Source of the DNA: Pestalotiopsis fici W106-1
Lineage: Eukaryota; Ascomycota; Sordariomycetes; Amphisphaeriales; Sporocadaceae
Reading direction: 5' to 3'
DNA length: 64,000 nucleotides
Assembly: GCF_000516985.1 (NCBI RefSeq)
Contig: NW_006917102.1
Coordinates: 1,683,681-1,747,680 of the forward strand
The notes under the pieces are model-generated. The model did not search any database. It had not been told where the DNA came from and saw nothing but the letters and a program-made list of their open reading frames with translations. Each line of letters begins with the position of its first letter. Position 1 is the first letter of the stretch. This document shows, piece by piece, positions 24,459 to 35,270 of the stretch. The position numbers and the translations under genes were made by a program.

Positions 24459-27086
24459 TCAAGTCCTCTGGAAAAAGCTTCCCACTCGCTTCGTCTGTCG
24501 CACATCACCCTCGAGCCCAAAGCCGAACCGCGGCCGCTGCTGTGCCGTCGTCGCACCAGTCTCCCGCGGCGTCGACGCCCCCGTAGACGCCGCCTCGTCC
24601 TCGGCGACGGCATCGAGGGGCCGAGCCCGGTGAATCAAGCCGTAGCCGACCTTCATCTTGCGGATATCGGAGCCATTGTCTTCGTGCCAGGCCATCTTTT
24701 CCAGCGCGGGGCCCCGGGTCGCGGCCACGATGCTGGAGAAGCGCGTGTCGTAGACGCGGCCCTCGTTGGCGAGCACGGCGCCCGTGCCCATGATGACGGC
24801 GACAATGGCGCAGGCAAAGGCGCAGCTATAGACGATCCACAGATCGCGCAGCACGTAATGGTAGCGGTTCTCCCAGCGCGTCCGGGTGCAGGGCCACAGT
24901 GTCGTCTGGTTACCCGGCTCGTCGCCCGACATCTCCCAGGGTTTGGCGGCCCACGCTACGGACACCAACATGTGATTCGAGAGCATAGATAAGATGATGT
25001 CCTCGTATAAACTCTGGACGCGCGTCTGCAGGTCTGGGTACGCGAACCACTCGTTCTTGGGATCGAGCAACTTGGTCTGGAGCGCCTTGGTGTTGGCATT
25101 GGGGACCGGGACCGAGGCCGAGTTCACCGTTCCGTTCATGACTTCGCGCAGGGTCAAGCCGATTGAGTGGAAAGATGCCAGTCGTCGGTAACGGCGGGTG
25201 TTGGTGACATTGGACATGGGATAGGGATACACGTAGTTGCTCTCAGGCGTTGCGGTGGTGTTGTCATTGGTGCCGTCGTTGGCATCGACGCCGCGCTGGT
25301 ACGTTGTGTTCATCACGGGATACAAGAATGTTCTCTCGAGGACTTTCGTGCTCTGGTCCTTGCCTTCATAGGTGAAGTTGACCTTGTAATGTGTTTCGTA
25401 ATGCTCGCAGGCAAATATTTTGGGAATGAATGCATCATTCCAGCCCGCTACGGTGTTGTTAGCAGGAGGGTTGCTCTGGTTGACCATGACCGAGTAGCCG
25501 GCCCAAATAATGGGTTCCGTTCGAAAGGCACCCAAGTGCTCGGGCCAAGAAGAAGGTGTCGAATTCAGCGGCATTCCTCCCGGCCAGACTTCCTTGAGCT
25601 GCGCCGTGGAATAGTCACCCTCGGTCGAGTGCACAAAGTAGCTATATTGTCCCTCGGGCAGCAGCAAGCTTGTATTGAATGGCGGCGTGGAATCGCCCAA
25701 GTTCTGTACTGCGGAATTGACACCATTGGCTACTTCGGTGCACTTGTACCCCGGTGCAACAAATTCAATGGTGTATGAGCAGTTCCAGCCAACACCGCAG
25801 ATATCGTGTGCTATAGTCTCGACGGCATTAACCTTCTTGGAGAAAATTCCCAAGCTGGCAGTGGCTCTGAAAAGGTCGTGTGGAGCAGTATAGTAGTCGT
25901 ACCAGCCGGGAAGACTGTCGTTTAAGGTCGTTGCGTTCCATAAGTTCACAGACAGGCCGTATAAACCATTGACCTTGGTTGGTTTTCTAAAGTTCTCAAC
26001 CTCCTCAAACGTGAAATTCAAAGTCCGCACACTCGGGCACTTTGTATCCACGATATTGTTGACCAGCCTCACAGTCAGGGTATTACTCGTCAAGATGACT
26101 ATGAGCGGCGTAATCCAGACAAGGCCGGCCAGGAGCATGGCGATCTTGGCCTTGTGATAAATCTCCCGGTTCCACAGGGCCGTAATGTCGCTTGTTGCGG
26201 CAAAAAGGGAATCGAGTGCGCCGACGCTGAGAATCTTGTTCCGCACCGTTACCCAGAGGCGCTGTCGAAAGGCAGTTACCGTGGCTGCAACAAATCCCGC
26301 CTTGGCCACGAACGCCAATATGGTACCATATCGCAACATGGCCACTTGATTATCTGCCAACCGATCGTCCAACGCCTTGTAGAAGATGTGGTGACCCACG
26401 GCGGCGAGGAGACCCAGCAAGAGGAAAACAAACATGATCCACTCTGGCCGCCACACGAACCACCTCTTGGGCTGTTTTGGTGGCAGGCCAGCGCTATATG
26501 GCGGCGGGGTGGGTGATTCTCGCGTCCATTCTGTAGTTACTGGCGGTGTCTGTAAAAGATAGGCCTGAGAGGTCTCGGTTGTGGACCGACCGTGTTGGTG
26601 GTATGCCTCACGGGGAGTGTAAGGCGAAGCATATGCGCTCCCGAACCCTGGTCCAGAAGACATATAGGCTGCGGGACTGTCCTCAAACTCCATGGGCTGC
26701 ATTGGCCGGCGACTGGCAAACGACGACATTTGCGAAGAAATGTGAGTAGCCGGTGGAGGACTGTAGGGAGACTCCAAGGGGGGAGAGATCAAGGCGGCAT
26801 CATGTATGCCACCTGACGGAGAAGTCGAGTCGTTGGCGCCCTGCATCGGCAGCCATGTTCGCGACTCTCTCGACACGGGACGCTGCGAAGGATTTGTAGA
26901 GTCGCCGGTTTGTGATACTGAGCTCACGGAAACAGTGCTGAGATCCTTGTAGTTTGCCGATGCCTTTGCATCTTCCCCCTCGAGCCGAGCTGCTGGCACG
27001 CCCGTCATGGTCGGGTGTCCGTAAATGACCCGGCTCTCCTGGCCTGGGAAGGCCTGCGCGCGATTCCAGTCTTCTGGTCCAGCCAT
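24459..27086 (-). CDS. Large conserved fungal membrane protein, unknown function
   Basis: Intronless frame of 875 residues from ATG 27086 (MAGPEDWNRAQAFPG). Residues 1 to about 205 are polar and rich in Ser, Pro and Tyr, probably disordered and cytosolic. Three helices follow at roughly 213-240 (WIMFVFLLLGLLAAVGHHIF), 245-270 and 305-335 (MLLAGLVWITPLIVILTSNT). A long middle region to about 740 carries many N-glycosylation sequons and cysteines (CGVGWNCSYTIEF), so it is likely extracytosolic. One more helix at about 750-780 (IVYSCAFACAIVAVIMG) leads to a cytosolic tail. The layout is common among uncharacterised filamentous-fungal proteins; no catalytic motif is seen. Upstream, GTAAGG near 27293 and a CTAG acceptor near 27170 suggest a 5'-UTR intron. 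GC content is high in the C-terminal part. Confidence 0.75.
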   Translation of the reverse strand: MAGPEDWNRAQAFPGQESRVIYGHPTMTGVPAARLEGEDAKASANYKDLSTVSVSSVSQTGDSTNPSQRPVSRESRTWLPMQGANDSTSPSGGIHDAALISPPLESPYSPPPATHISSQMSSFASRRPMQPMEFEDSPAAYMSSGPGFGSAYASPYTPREAYHQHGRSTTETSQAYLLQTPPVTTEWTRESPTPPPYSAGLPPKQPKRWFVWRPEWIMFVFLLLGLLAAVGHHIFYKALDDRLADNQVAMLRYGTILAFVAKAGFVAATVTAFRQRLWVTVRNKILSVGALDSLFAATSDITALWNREIYHKAKIAMLLAGLVWITPLIVILTSNTLTVRLVNNIVDTKCPSVRTLNFTFEEVENFRKPTKVNGLYGLSVNLWNATTLNDSLPGWYDYYTAPHDLFRATASLGIFSKKVNAVETIAHDICGVGWNCSYTIEFVAPGYKCTEVANGVNSAVQNLGDSTPPFNTSLLLPEGQYSYFVHSTEGDYSTAQLKEVWPGGMPLNSTPSSWPEHLGAFRTEPIIWAGYSVMVNQSNPPANNTVAGWNDAFIPKIFACEHYETHYKVNFTYEGKDQSTKVLERTFLYPVMNTTYQRGVDANDGTNDNTTATPESNYVYPYPMSNVTNTRRYRRLASFHSIGLTLREVMNGTVNSASVPVPNANTKALQTKLLDPKNEWFAYPDLQTRVQSLYEDIILSMLSNHMLVSVAWAAKPWEMSGDEPGNQTTLWPCTRTRWENRYHYVLRDLWIVYSCAFACAIVAVIMGTGAVLANEGRVYDTRFSSIVAATRGPALEKMAWHEDNGSDIRKMKVGYGLIHRARPLDAVAEDEAASTGASTPRETGATTAQQRPRFGFGLEGDVRQTKRVGSFFQRT

Positions 27087-29240
27087 GACGCTGTCGTTAA
27101 AAAGGCATACTAAAGCTCGCAACGTTTGTTGTCCACCCAAAAATAAAGTAAAGAGGTCAGAACTAGAAAACTAGAGAACTGTTAGTCGACGGGAACGCTG
27201 ACGCTCTCGTGAGGTTTTGATATTGGGAAACAATGGAATTTCTCAAATGAAAAGAAATGAGAAATGGGCTAAGATCGTCAGCCTCCTTACCTGTTACGAA
27301 CTCGGCAGATTCAAGCGATAGCCGGAGGCGTTCGGACCATGACTGACCGCACCGTTTGCACTTGAGGATTTGGTAAGATTTCCAGGAGAGGAAACAAGAA
27401 AAGGAACAAAATTGTAAACCCAAAAGTGGAGGAGGATCATCTTCCCACAAATATGGCATTTGCTACATTCATCTACATTTGTATCGGTTACTGGTGCGGC
27501 CACGAACAGTTCTTTTATGCTGTGTCACAAAGACAAACCTCGTGGGTGAGTCGGCGGGGGGGTTTCTTTGGGTAACCAACCCTCCAAGACGTACCTAATC
27601 CCTAGCCGTCACAGACCCCCATCATGTTCCGATACGCGGTGATTGGCTGATATACTTGGATAACCTTGTAATCTTATTATGGTTTAGGACCAGTCCAGAG
27701 TCCAGACCGCATAGCGGTTTTAGCCATTGCGGCCATGACAGCCAGCCCTGTGGCCTAGCGGAAAGCTTCGTGCGATTGGTACGTCCCTTGATAATCTCAG
27801 GTGTGCGCCTTGGTGTGGCATGGGAGTATGGTTCTCGCTAATGTAGGACTTTTTTATTGAAGGCAGGCAGAGCGAAGACGGCGACAGAGAACATACGGGC
27901 GGCCGATTGACGTGAGAGAAGGATTCTTGGATGCGACAAGCCCGGGAGCTCCAGACGACAAGTAGTGAACACGCAAGCTCTCCAACAAGTCAGCCAGCCA
28001 AACCCCCGCCAGCAAATCCTTGCATCTCAGCCGCAATCGCCGATATCACCCACCTATTGTCGCGCAGTGACAGCTCCATCAGATGTCAAGAAAAGCTGGG
28101 GAGGAGGAGGAGGAGGGAAAAGGGAGGCAAGAAGAGCAGTAGAAACACAGACACACACGCGTACACACCAGTGGAGGCCAGTGGAGGCTCGGGAGCTGTC
28201 GAATGAGGTACCTAAAAGGGCGGTGCCACGTCCTCGGGAAGCTCCAGTCAAGCTAACAAAAGCCATGCCAATGGCCCATGGCTAATAAGGGAAAGTGGTC
28301 TATGCCCATGCGAGCCGCTTATGTGAGACGAAAAATCCTAGTTCAAGTTTACTCCCATACCTACTAGGTTACCTACTACCAGCTACACAGTACATTACCC
28401 TCGCTAGCTGTTCCCCCCCTTTGCGTTTTAAGTCGCTTCCCATTTTTGATTCTAGCTGCTCTGTGTTATTTTTAAAACACAGTCTCTGTATACTACAGTG
28501 AGCAGGCAAACAGGTTAGTAGGACAAAAGTATTCGCGTCAACCCTCTAACTTTTCTGCCAAACCACACTGAACTGTTTGCTTTGCTTTGCATTGCCCCGC
28601 CCTCCGCGGCCGCTTCTCCATTGTGAGGAGGCAATATAATGCAAATTCAATCCTTTTTCTCTTCAGCAATTGCCCATGAACTGTTTGGAACCGGAACGTT
28701 CTAGACATGGCATTAACTTTTCAACCCGCGATGAAATGGGCGGAAACCCCCCCCACCATCTACGGATTGCCGTTACGCTAGTGCGGCGACTTTTACTGTC
28801 CTATCACATGCAGCCAGCGAGCGTGTGTATGCTGGTACAAGTCTATTTGCTTGTGTCCTCTAATCTTCTCAAACATGATTCCGAGACTTTGGTAAATAAT
28901 TCCTCTGGTGCTACCTACTCACAAGAAAGCTCGTAGAACCATGGGCCACTTGCTGTTGTTAGCAAGACTTCTTCTACCTGTCAGCCTGTTGGCAACACGA
29001 CATGACCTTATATCGATGCAGTGCGACATACCATTGGAGCGACCGGTCTCCAACACCTCGATGTATGAAGACACCAAAATGCTTTTCGCTACTTTACTCA
29101 ATATTCGAGTGTATATAGATGGCCTTGACTCATCAGGATCAATTGATGCTACCAAAGTCATATATACATACACCACCCGCCGCTTGAAGCAAAGGCTCCA
29201 GCGTCATCAAGAGGAGCCAATAGATGATAAAACACATGAA
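27087..29240. promoter_or_regulatory. 2.1 kb upstream region of the membrane protein gene
   Basis: Non-coding stretch between the minus-strand membrane protein start and the end of the dehydrogenase. It holds a probable 5' leader with an intron (about 27163-27293), a (GGA)n-like purine run at 28097-28125 and an ACAC-rich run at 28144-28170. Frames such as 28670-28936 and 28908-29172 lack any family resemblance, and the second is antisense to the last dehydrogenase exon in part. Confidence 0.4.
28097..28125 (+). repeat. GGA-type microsatellite/purine run
   Basis: Tandem GGA triplets followed by GGGAAAAGGGAGG in non-coding DNA, with a short ACAC-rich tract just downstream. A likely length-variable simple repeat. 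Confidence 0.6.
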
Positions 29241-30916
29241 TTAGTTCTTGTGCAAGAGGTAAATCTCTCCTTCATTACTATTGTCGCTGCCGACAAAGAG
29301 GCCCCGACCGGCCGGGTCCCAAGTAGATGCGGTAAGGCGGAAACAGTTGCTTTGCGTCAGACCATTGGCGGTGCACTACGACATCATTTGTTAGCTACAG
29401 TGATTCTCTGAAGAGCCTTTTTTTTTTTTTTGGTTCTCCAAGGCCACTATGTCGTGGTACCTTGTGAGAAAAGTCATATGCTCTAAAGCCATCCCAGAAG
29501 AGATGCATGGAAAGGATGGAGATTGCTTACCGACTCTGGGCTCGTCGCCGACAACACGTCCGTGTAGCCCGTGGTGCTCGTCGCGGGGGCCACGGGGTCA
29601 TACTGGCCACTGGCGAGCTTGGTAAAGGGCACCTGGACGACCTTGAAGCCAGTCGGGGGCTGGCGATCCCACGAGCCGTGGAACGTCACGTACATGTTGG
29701 TGGCGTCGGCGTCAAAGGCGTTCCAAATGGGCGCCGAGTGCGCCTGGAACGACAGCCGCGGCGCCACGGCCTGCGCGTTGCAGCTCGCGTCGTTGAAGGT
29801 GCTGTTGGGACTCAGCACAAAGTGGTCGCCGACCTTGAGCGTCGTCGTGTCCTTGAACAGGCTCGGGTCCCAGACGGTGAAGCAGGTCGGGTACCCGAAC
29901 CACCTGTCTCTGTCCTTGAGAGGGTCGCCCACTAGATGGATGGTTTCCATGTCAGCGATTGAAAAGCTGTGCGACGACTAGATATCAAACGGCATCATGG
30001 TAAGTTACATACGATTATTGAGTTTCTCCGCTGGGTTATCTTTATGAATGTCTGTACGCGCGCCGTTTACTGTGCGGGTAAAATCCTATTTCTTCTGTTA
30101 GTCTGATCCGAAATGTCGTTCAATCAATCATAAGATGGAGTCCTACATCACCACTGTTCTCCACTCCCCAGACAACACCGTTGGGGTCAGTCGTGAAACC
30201 AATCTCGTTGCGCAGTCCATATGCAAAGACTTCGCCGTCAGTCTTGTAGGTGTACCCAGCAGATGGAGCCTTGCTCATGTCAAAGATCTTGATGATGGCG
30301 CGGCCAGTGGCCTTGTTGGCTGCAGCCGTGTCCAAGTTCTGGTTGCTTCCAACTTGGACAAGCACCATGTTGGGCTGCGATGGCACGACCAGCACGTTTC
30401 GCGTGGAATGAATGCCAGTGTCCATGCCTTTGACGACCGTCTTTTGGTTGGATACTGCCCTCGTGGCCGGGTTGTAAGTCCAGGAGTAGACCGTCGTCTC
30501 GCTGCTGGCGTACAGAGTGGTTCCGTCAGGAGTAAGCGAAAGCCCATGATTCAAAGACGTGAGGGAGATGAGAGTCGAGCTGCTGTTGATGCATCCGTTG
30601 GAGCCCCATGTGTGGACGGAAATGCCCTTGGTGGCCTCTGACACGAGCATGTTGCCCAGCGGATCAAAGACAATGGTTCGGACCTGCTTTAGATTGCCGG
30701 CTACCTTGACCACTGACCAGCCTGAGGCTGCCTTGTACTGGTATCTCATTGCCGCCACGCCGCTGCAGCTCGTTGGGAGCGGCAAAGCCTGGATATCGGC
30801 CGCCACATGGTCTAACACGGTTGCCTGATTAGCTCAGCTCATCGCCGGGCAAGGCAGATTGGCTTACCGATACAAAGCCAGGCTACTAGATAAAAAATAG
30901 CACTGAAGAGATTCAT
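29241..30916 (-). CDS. Sorbosone/glucose dehydrogenase-like beta-propeller protein
   Basis: Secreted six-bladed propeller of the GSDH/L-sorbosone dehydrogenase group, some of which are PQQ-dependent AA12-like sugar oxidases. The probable start is ATG 30916 (MNLFSAIFYL, hydrophobic). The first intron is uncertain: a weak GTAGCC donor to the acceptor before 30824 keeps frame, while a better GTAAGC donor does not. Clear exons are 30824-30147, 30085-30013, 29931-29531 and 29375-29241. They join as ENSGD/DFTRTVNGARTDIHKDNP/LGDPLKDRDRWFGYP and end with CTANGLTQSNCFRLTAS and GRGLFVGSDNSNEGEIYLL, as the family requires. NFT-type glycosylation sites are few. I cannot verify PQQ ligands. About 438 residues, normal for the family. 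The last exon is easily missed because an unrelated plus-strand frame overlaps it. Confidence 0.85.
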
Positions 30917-31759
30917 CTTTTGATTTAGTCTTCTCATACGCTCGAATGGTAGATGCATAGGGAGCTGGACAACAGCGACGCCTTATCAGTCGCCTGTGCG
31001 AGGGTTGCGTTGTCATATTTAACAAGATCAAATAGATGTACGATATGCTCAAAGCACCACCGGCAGATCTAAACTTCCCATCTGCGCGTCGCGGCATGTG
31101 TTGTCGTCAATACCAAAAGGAGCAATCAATCGATACCCTTTGCGGTCTGGCCAATATACTGCTCATATTATCCGCAATCCTTGTCGACACGCGATTGGGC
31201 ACTATCTTTGCCACAACACCAAGTCATGGTCCGGGAAAATGCATAATCGAGACGGGAAATATGTTCAACGCCTACAATTTCTTGGAAGGCTTCGGCTCTT
31301 GCTTTCATTCAGTGCAGCCAGTTTGAAATCGTCCTGATATGTATCTGTGACGTGAGGCTTGGCAAACGGTCGTCGGTTGAATGCACGAAGCAATGATTTA
31401 CACATTGCGTCAGGGTCAAGCTCGACCAGCAGTATCCAATCAAAATATTCTTTGTGATCCGAATTCATAATTCTGTGAGGAACATGTATCATTACCTATG
31501 AGGTGCCAAGACCCGGTTTAGAACAGCCGTATGAATACAGGATCATGTCATTCCGATTTTCGTACGACTTGAGTGTTGGTGCTATGCCAGTTCATGAAAC
31601 CGCAAGAAGATCGGTACCTGAGATGTTTACAAGTCAAAGGTTCCCCAAAGATAGACTGTAATATGAATGGTGTAATTATTGCAAACTCTAATTATACTAT
31701 CTGCTTGCCCCTCAAAACGAGGCATCATGACTCTACAATTAATTTGCTCTCTTCCTTTC
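30917..31759. promoter_or_regulatory. Promoter region of the dehydrogenase
   Basis: About 840 bases upstream of the dehydrogenase and downstream of the POT transporter, both on the minus strand. No gene or RNA recognised. Confidence 0.4.
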
Positions 31760-33724
31760 TTACTCCTCCTTTGAAGAGATGATGGTCTTCTCTCCAGTAA
31801 CACTGTCAGAAAAGTCCTCCTTTTGAGTCATGAAGACATCATCATTCATGTGGCCATGTCTCCACCAAAAGATGATGGTCTGCACAAACAGGGCAATGCC
31901 CGGCGCCGCCCAGGCCCAGACGAGCGTGGGGTCCGCAATGGCGGGGATCAAGATCTCGCCGAGCGCGCTGCTGAGAGCCGTCATGAACAAGAAGAGGGCG
32001 ACGACGGTCGAGCGCATGTTCTCCGGTGCGCGGGCGTAGGCGAGTTCATAGGCCGTGACGTTGACAAAGACCTCGGACATGGCCCCGAGGGCAACGTTGG
32101 GCACTTGCCACCAGATGGAGAGGGGTGATACACCGTCGCAATCGCTGGCGTAGTAACCACTAGATATGGTTAGCAGTGTGTAGTATAGGATAGCTATGGG
32201 GGATTGTGCTTCAAACTTACCAAGGACTAGTTTCGTAAACACGCCATTGCACAATGGCACCAATAACGGAGGAGATGATAGCGAGAACGAAACCAAACGT
32301 CATTCGACTAATACGTCCAAACTTGATATTCTTACGCTTGAGGAAAGGATACACAATCTCTGCCATGAACGGGGCAAAGATGATGATGACCAAGGGGTTG
32401 AAATGACCGAGGAGATCATTGGGCGCGCCGTCCGATGTCATGGCTGCGCCTTGGTTGGAGAGCACACTGCCGACACCGCCATCGTTGAGAACCCACACGG
32501 GAACGTAGAGGAAGATTTGCACGGCCTGCCAAGTCCGGCGCGCATCGTCCACGTCTTTTTCCGAGAAGCCCACCTCGACACCACGCTCGTTGAGTGTTGA
32601 AGGCGCCACATTGGCCCAAAAGTTCTTGGCAAAGATATTGCCCTTGCTGGACTTGAGGCCCAGCACGGTGATCTTGACGAACCGGGTCAGGTCCGAACCC
32701 TGAGGCGGCGTTCGGATGGTGCGCTTATAGGTAAAGGCGAGCAGGACCGGCAGCAAAAAGTAGACAATGCCGGGTACGAGATAGGCAAGCCAAAAGCTGT
32801 GGTACTTTTCAATGTAGACGACGGCAATGGAGAAAAAGGCGCCCACGTTGACAAAGGCATAAAAGATGAGCATAATGTGGCTCACTGTCGTCTCGGGGTC
32901 GACGAGCACCTTTTCGCCCGACTTTAGCACCTTCGTGTACTCTCGTTGGTACTTGTACTGATCAATGACGGTAGGAGCAACATTGGGCTTGAAGATGCCG
33001 GCGCCGATAGCCAAGAGGATATAGCTGAACAAGAAGGGCGCCAGGCCTTTGCCAGCCTGGAGAAGGGCCGGCGCGGCACCTCCAATCATGATGACATGAG
33101 CAACGCCGCCAATGATGACACCCCAGACAATGGCTTGATATCTACCAATCTTGACGTCTGCAATCCAGGCACCAAAGATGGGAATGACGTAGGCCAAAAA
33201 GGTAAACATGAGACCAATGGCTGAAGCCTTTTGTAGACCGAGATTCAGCGCACCGGCATGGGAATCAGGCTTGCTGGGATCGATGGCACCAGTGCCAGGA
33301 CCGCCCTCGGGGAGTGGGAATTGGAGGTAGTTGTTGAAGGCGGCCTTGACACCGTAGTACGATGCTCTCTCGGCCATCTCGACGAAACATAGCGACCAGG
33401 CAATGACCGGGATCGAGTCGTGAACCTTGCGCAGCGTCGACCGCTCTTCTTGGGTCGGCTCTGGATAATCTGCAGGGTCGATGATATGTGTAGCGTAACT
33501 CGCCGAGACAGTTTGAGACTCTGCCTGGGCATCATCGTGGAAAGACGGTGCAGTGCTGGTATTGTTGGCCTGCTTGGCTGGAGTATTGGCGACATGAACT
33601 CCTTGGTCCGAGTCTGGCTCAACAATCTTTTGGACTGTCAGACCTACCACATTTTCCGCTGTAAAGGCAATACAAGTCAGTCGTGTGTGCGGTATCAAGG
33701 GCATTGCTAGTATAACTCACCCAT
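31760..33724 (-). CDS. Proton-coupled oligopeptide transporter, POT/PTR2 family
   Basis: Plasma-membrane symporter importing di- and tripeptides with protons. Exons are 33724-33721 (only ATGG), 33658-32221 and 32159-31760, 613 residues; the first intron (donor GTGAGT) makes the start M-A-E-N-V-V-G-L. The polar N-terminus is followed by the POT signature FVEMAERASYYGVK, containing the ExxER proton-coupling motif, then FLAYVIPIFGAWIAD, and FSYILLAIGAGIFKPNVAPT (the second PTR2 signature). The last junction reads YETSPCGYYASDCDG. C-terminal helices (TALSSALGEILIPAI) and the tail KTIISSKEE follow. The 5' side is divergent from a dihydropyrimidinase, and an aspartic protease lies beyond, consistent with organic nitrogen use. 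Confidence 0.93.
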
Positions 33725-35270
33725 GATGAACGATCGATGCTGTTGATTTTGTGTTTATCAAGTACAGAAGAGGAGACCTTCAAAGTTGCCAACAGATACA
33801 CTAGACAACTCGTGAAATCGAAGCCCTGTCCCTGAACAGACAAGCTTTTTATACTGACTTGGCGCCTACTGACATCCCCAAGAAAAATGAAGAGATCACA
33901 GAATCGGAAGGTCAAAGTAGAAAGACGCACATTTCGTAAAGGAGCGGGCAGCCACGTTTTGTACCATGTTATAGTACTACGACTCTTTCAGCTCAACGGA
34001 TCTCGAACCGCGGTCTGGTCGCCTCAAAGTGGAGAGAAATGCTCGGAGTAACCCCTGGTGCATTGCGATATCTCGAGTGCTATTGCGCCATTAACAAATT
34101 CTCCTCGGAACCATCTAGCGGCAACAGAGCAATCAAAGAGACTCCTGCAAATAACCCCCCAAGAACTCCATCCATTATGCAACAATTTCGTTCCATCTCG
34201 TAACGTTGCTTTCTCTTTCCAGCCAAATGATATCCAAAGATGGCGGATATCTGCAAAATGGCCAGGGGATGTCGGTTTGCCAAGATCGACCAAGATAAGG
34301 ACGACATGGTATGCAAACGCACCTATAAGTAGGAGGCCGCGCGGCGTTCATTGGCCCAGATCTGCGGCACAAATGTCCTCCCGATTGCTTCGTCGCGGGT
34401 GGTGGTCAGATATATATTCATAAAGAGTCAATGTCCCCGACGAAGCGAAGTGCTCATGACTTTTGTATCTCGACGATATACGATATCCGCAGAACGCCTC
34501 ATGGTCGCATCCAACCACAAGCAGAGCAAATAACACGGGGGTCGGAATATGCCGAATTGGGGCACGGCGCGGGGTGTATTGAAAGACCACTATTTTCAGT
34601 TGATCCTGTCGAGTCGCGCACACACTTGTACGATTGCTGTCTTCGAAAAATAGACACAGATCTGGGAGCAAGATGCAAGACGAGAAGTGGCAATGTCGGG
34701 AGACAACTGCCGAGTATATCATCTCAGATTTCCCCCAGTTCTCAACCCCATGTTGTGGGGATGTCCATTGATTGTCCAGGTGTAGGTAATCACCCGGCTT
34801 TGCGGGCTTCGAGCGTTCCGATCTCTCTAAAAAAAAACACCTCATTTGGACTTGTACTTGGAAGGGTTATTCTCATTGGTCTACGGGTCATTCGATACTA
34901 GACAAAAAGCTAATCTTGCTATTGTTAATCGAAATCCTTATCTTTGGGGTAGTTCCCCACGATTATATGTCCTATCTTGGACATTTCCCTGACTCGACAA
35001 TTGGAAGCCCCCGAACAGCGCCGAACACTGTCTCGATAACGGCGCGTCGGCGCCAGTCCCGCCCTATTGCGCGGCTTTGCGCCGCCAGACATTTTGAGCC
35101 GAAAATGGTAATATGACCTGCCAAATGTAGATATACAAACGTGAGAAAAAGTAGTAATTCATGTTGTTGTAAACGATTTTTTTTTTTTCACTTCACCTTG
35201 TTTTCTCCTTGACATTCTCTTGAAGCAGTCAAACACCGTCTCGTAGGTTGAGGAATAGCCCGACAAAGAA
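33725..35270. promoter_or_regulatory. Divergent promoter, peptide transporter / dihydropyrimidinase
   Basis: 1.55 kb between two divergent starts. HGATAR motifs (AreA/GATA type) occur at 33755, 34293, 34938 and 34972, but that number is about what chance predicts. A T-run at 35178-35189 precedes the dihydropyrimidinase start, a common core-promoter feature in fungi. No gene recognised. Confidence 0.4.

Noticed and set aside
27751..27820. tRNA-like A box (TGGCCTAGCGG)
   Set aside because: No matching B box (GGTTCGANTCC) and no cloverleaf with paired acceptor and anticodon stems.
28908..29411. 167-codon plus-strand frame with a signal-like start
   Set aside because: Its 3' part overlaps, in antisense, the last exon of the dehydrogenase, and it has no family features.
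29507..29935. Plus-strand frames over the dehydrogenase exon
   Set aside because: Antisense shadows of a GC-rich exon.
33725..35270. GATA (AreA) sites in the transporter/hydantoinase promoter
   Set aside because: Four HGATAR words in 1.55 kb; about four to five are expected by chance on two strands. Not evidence of nitrogen control.
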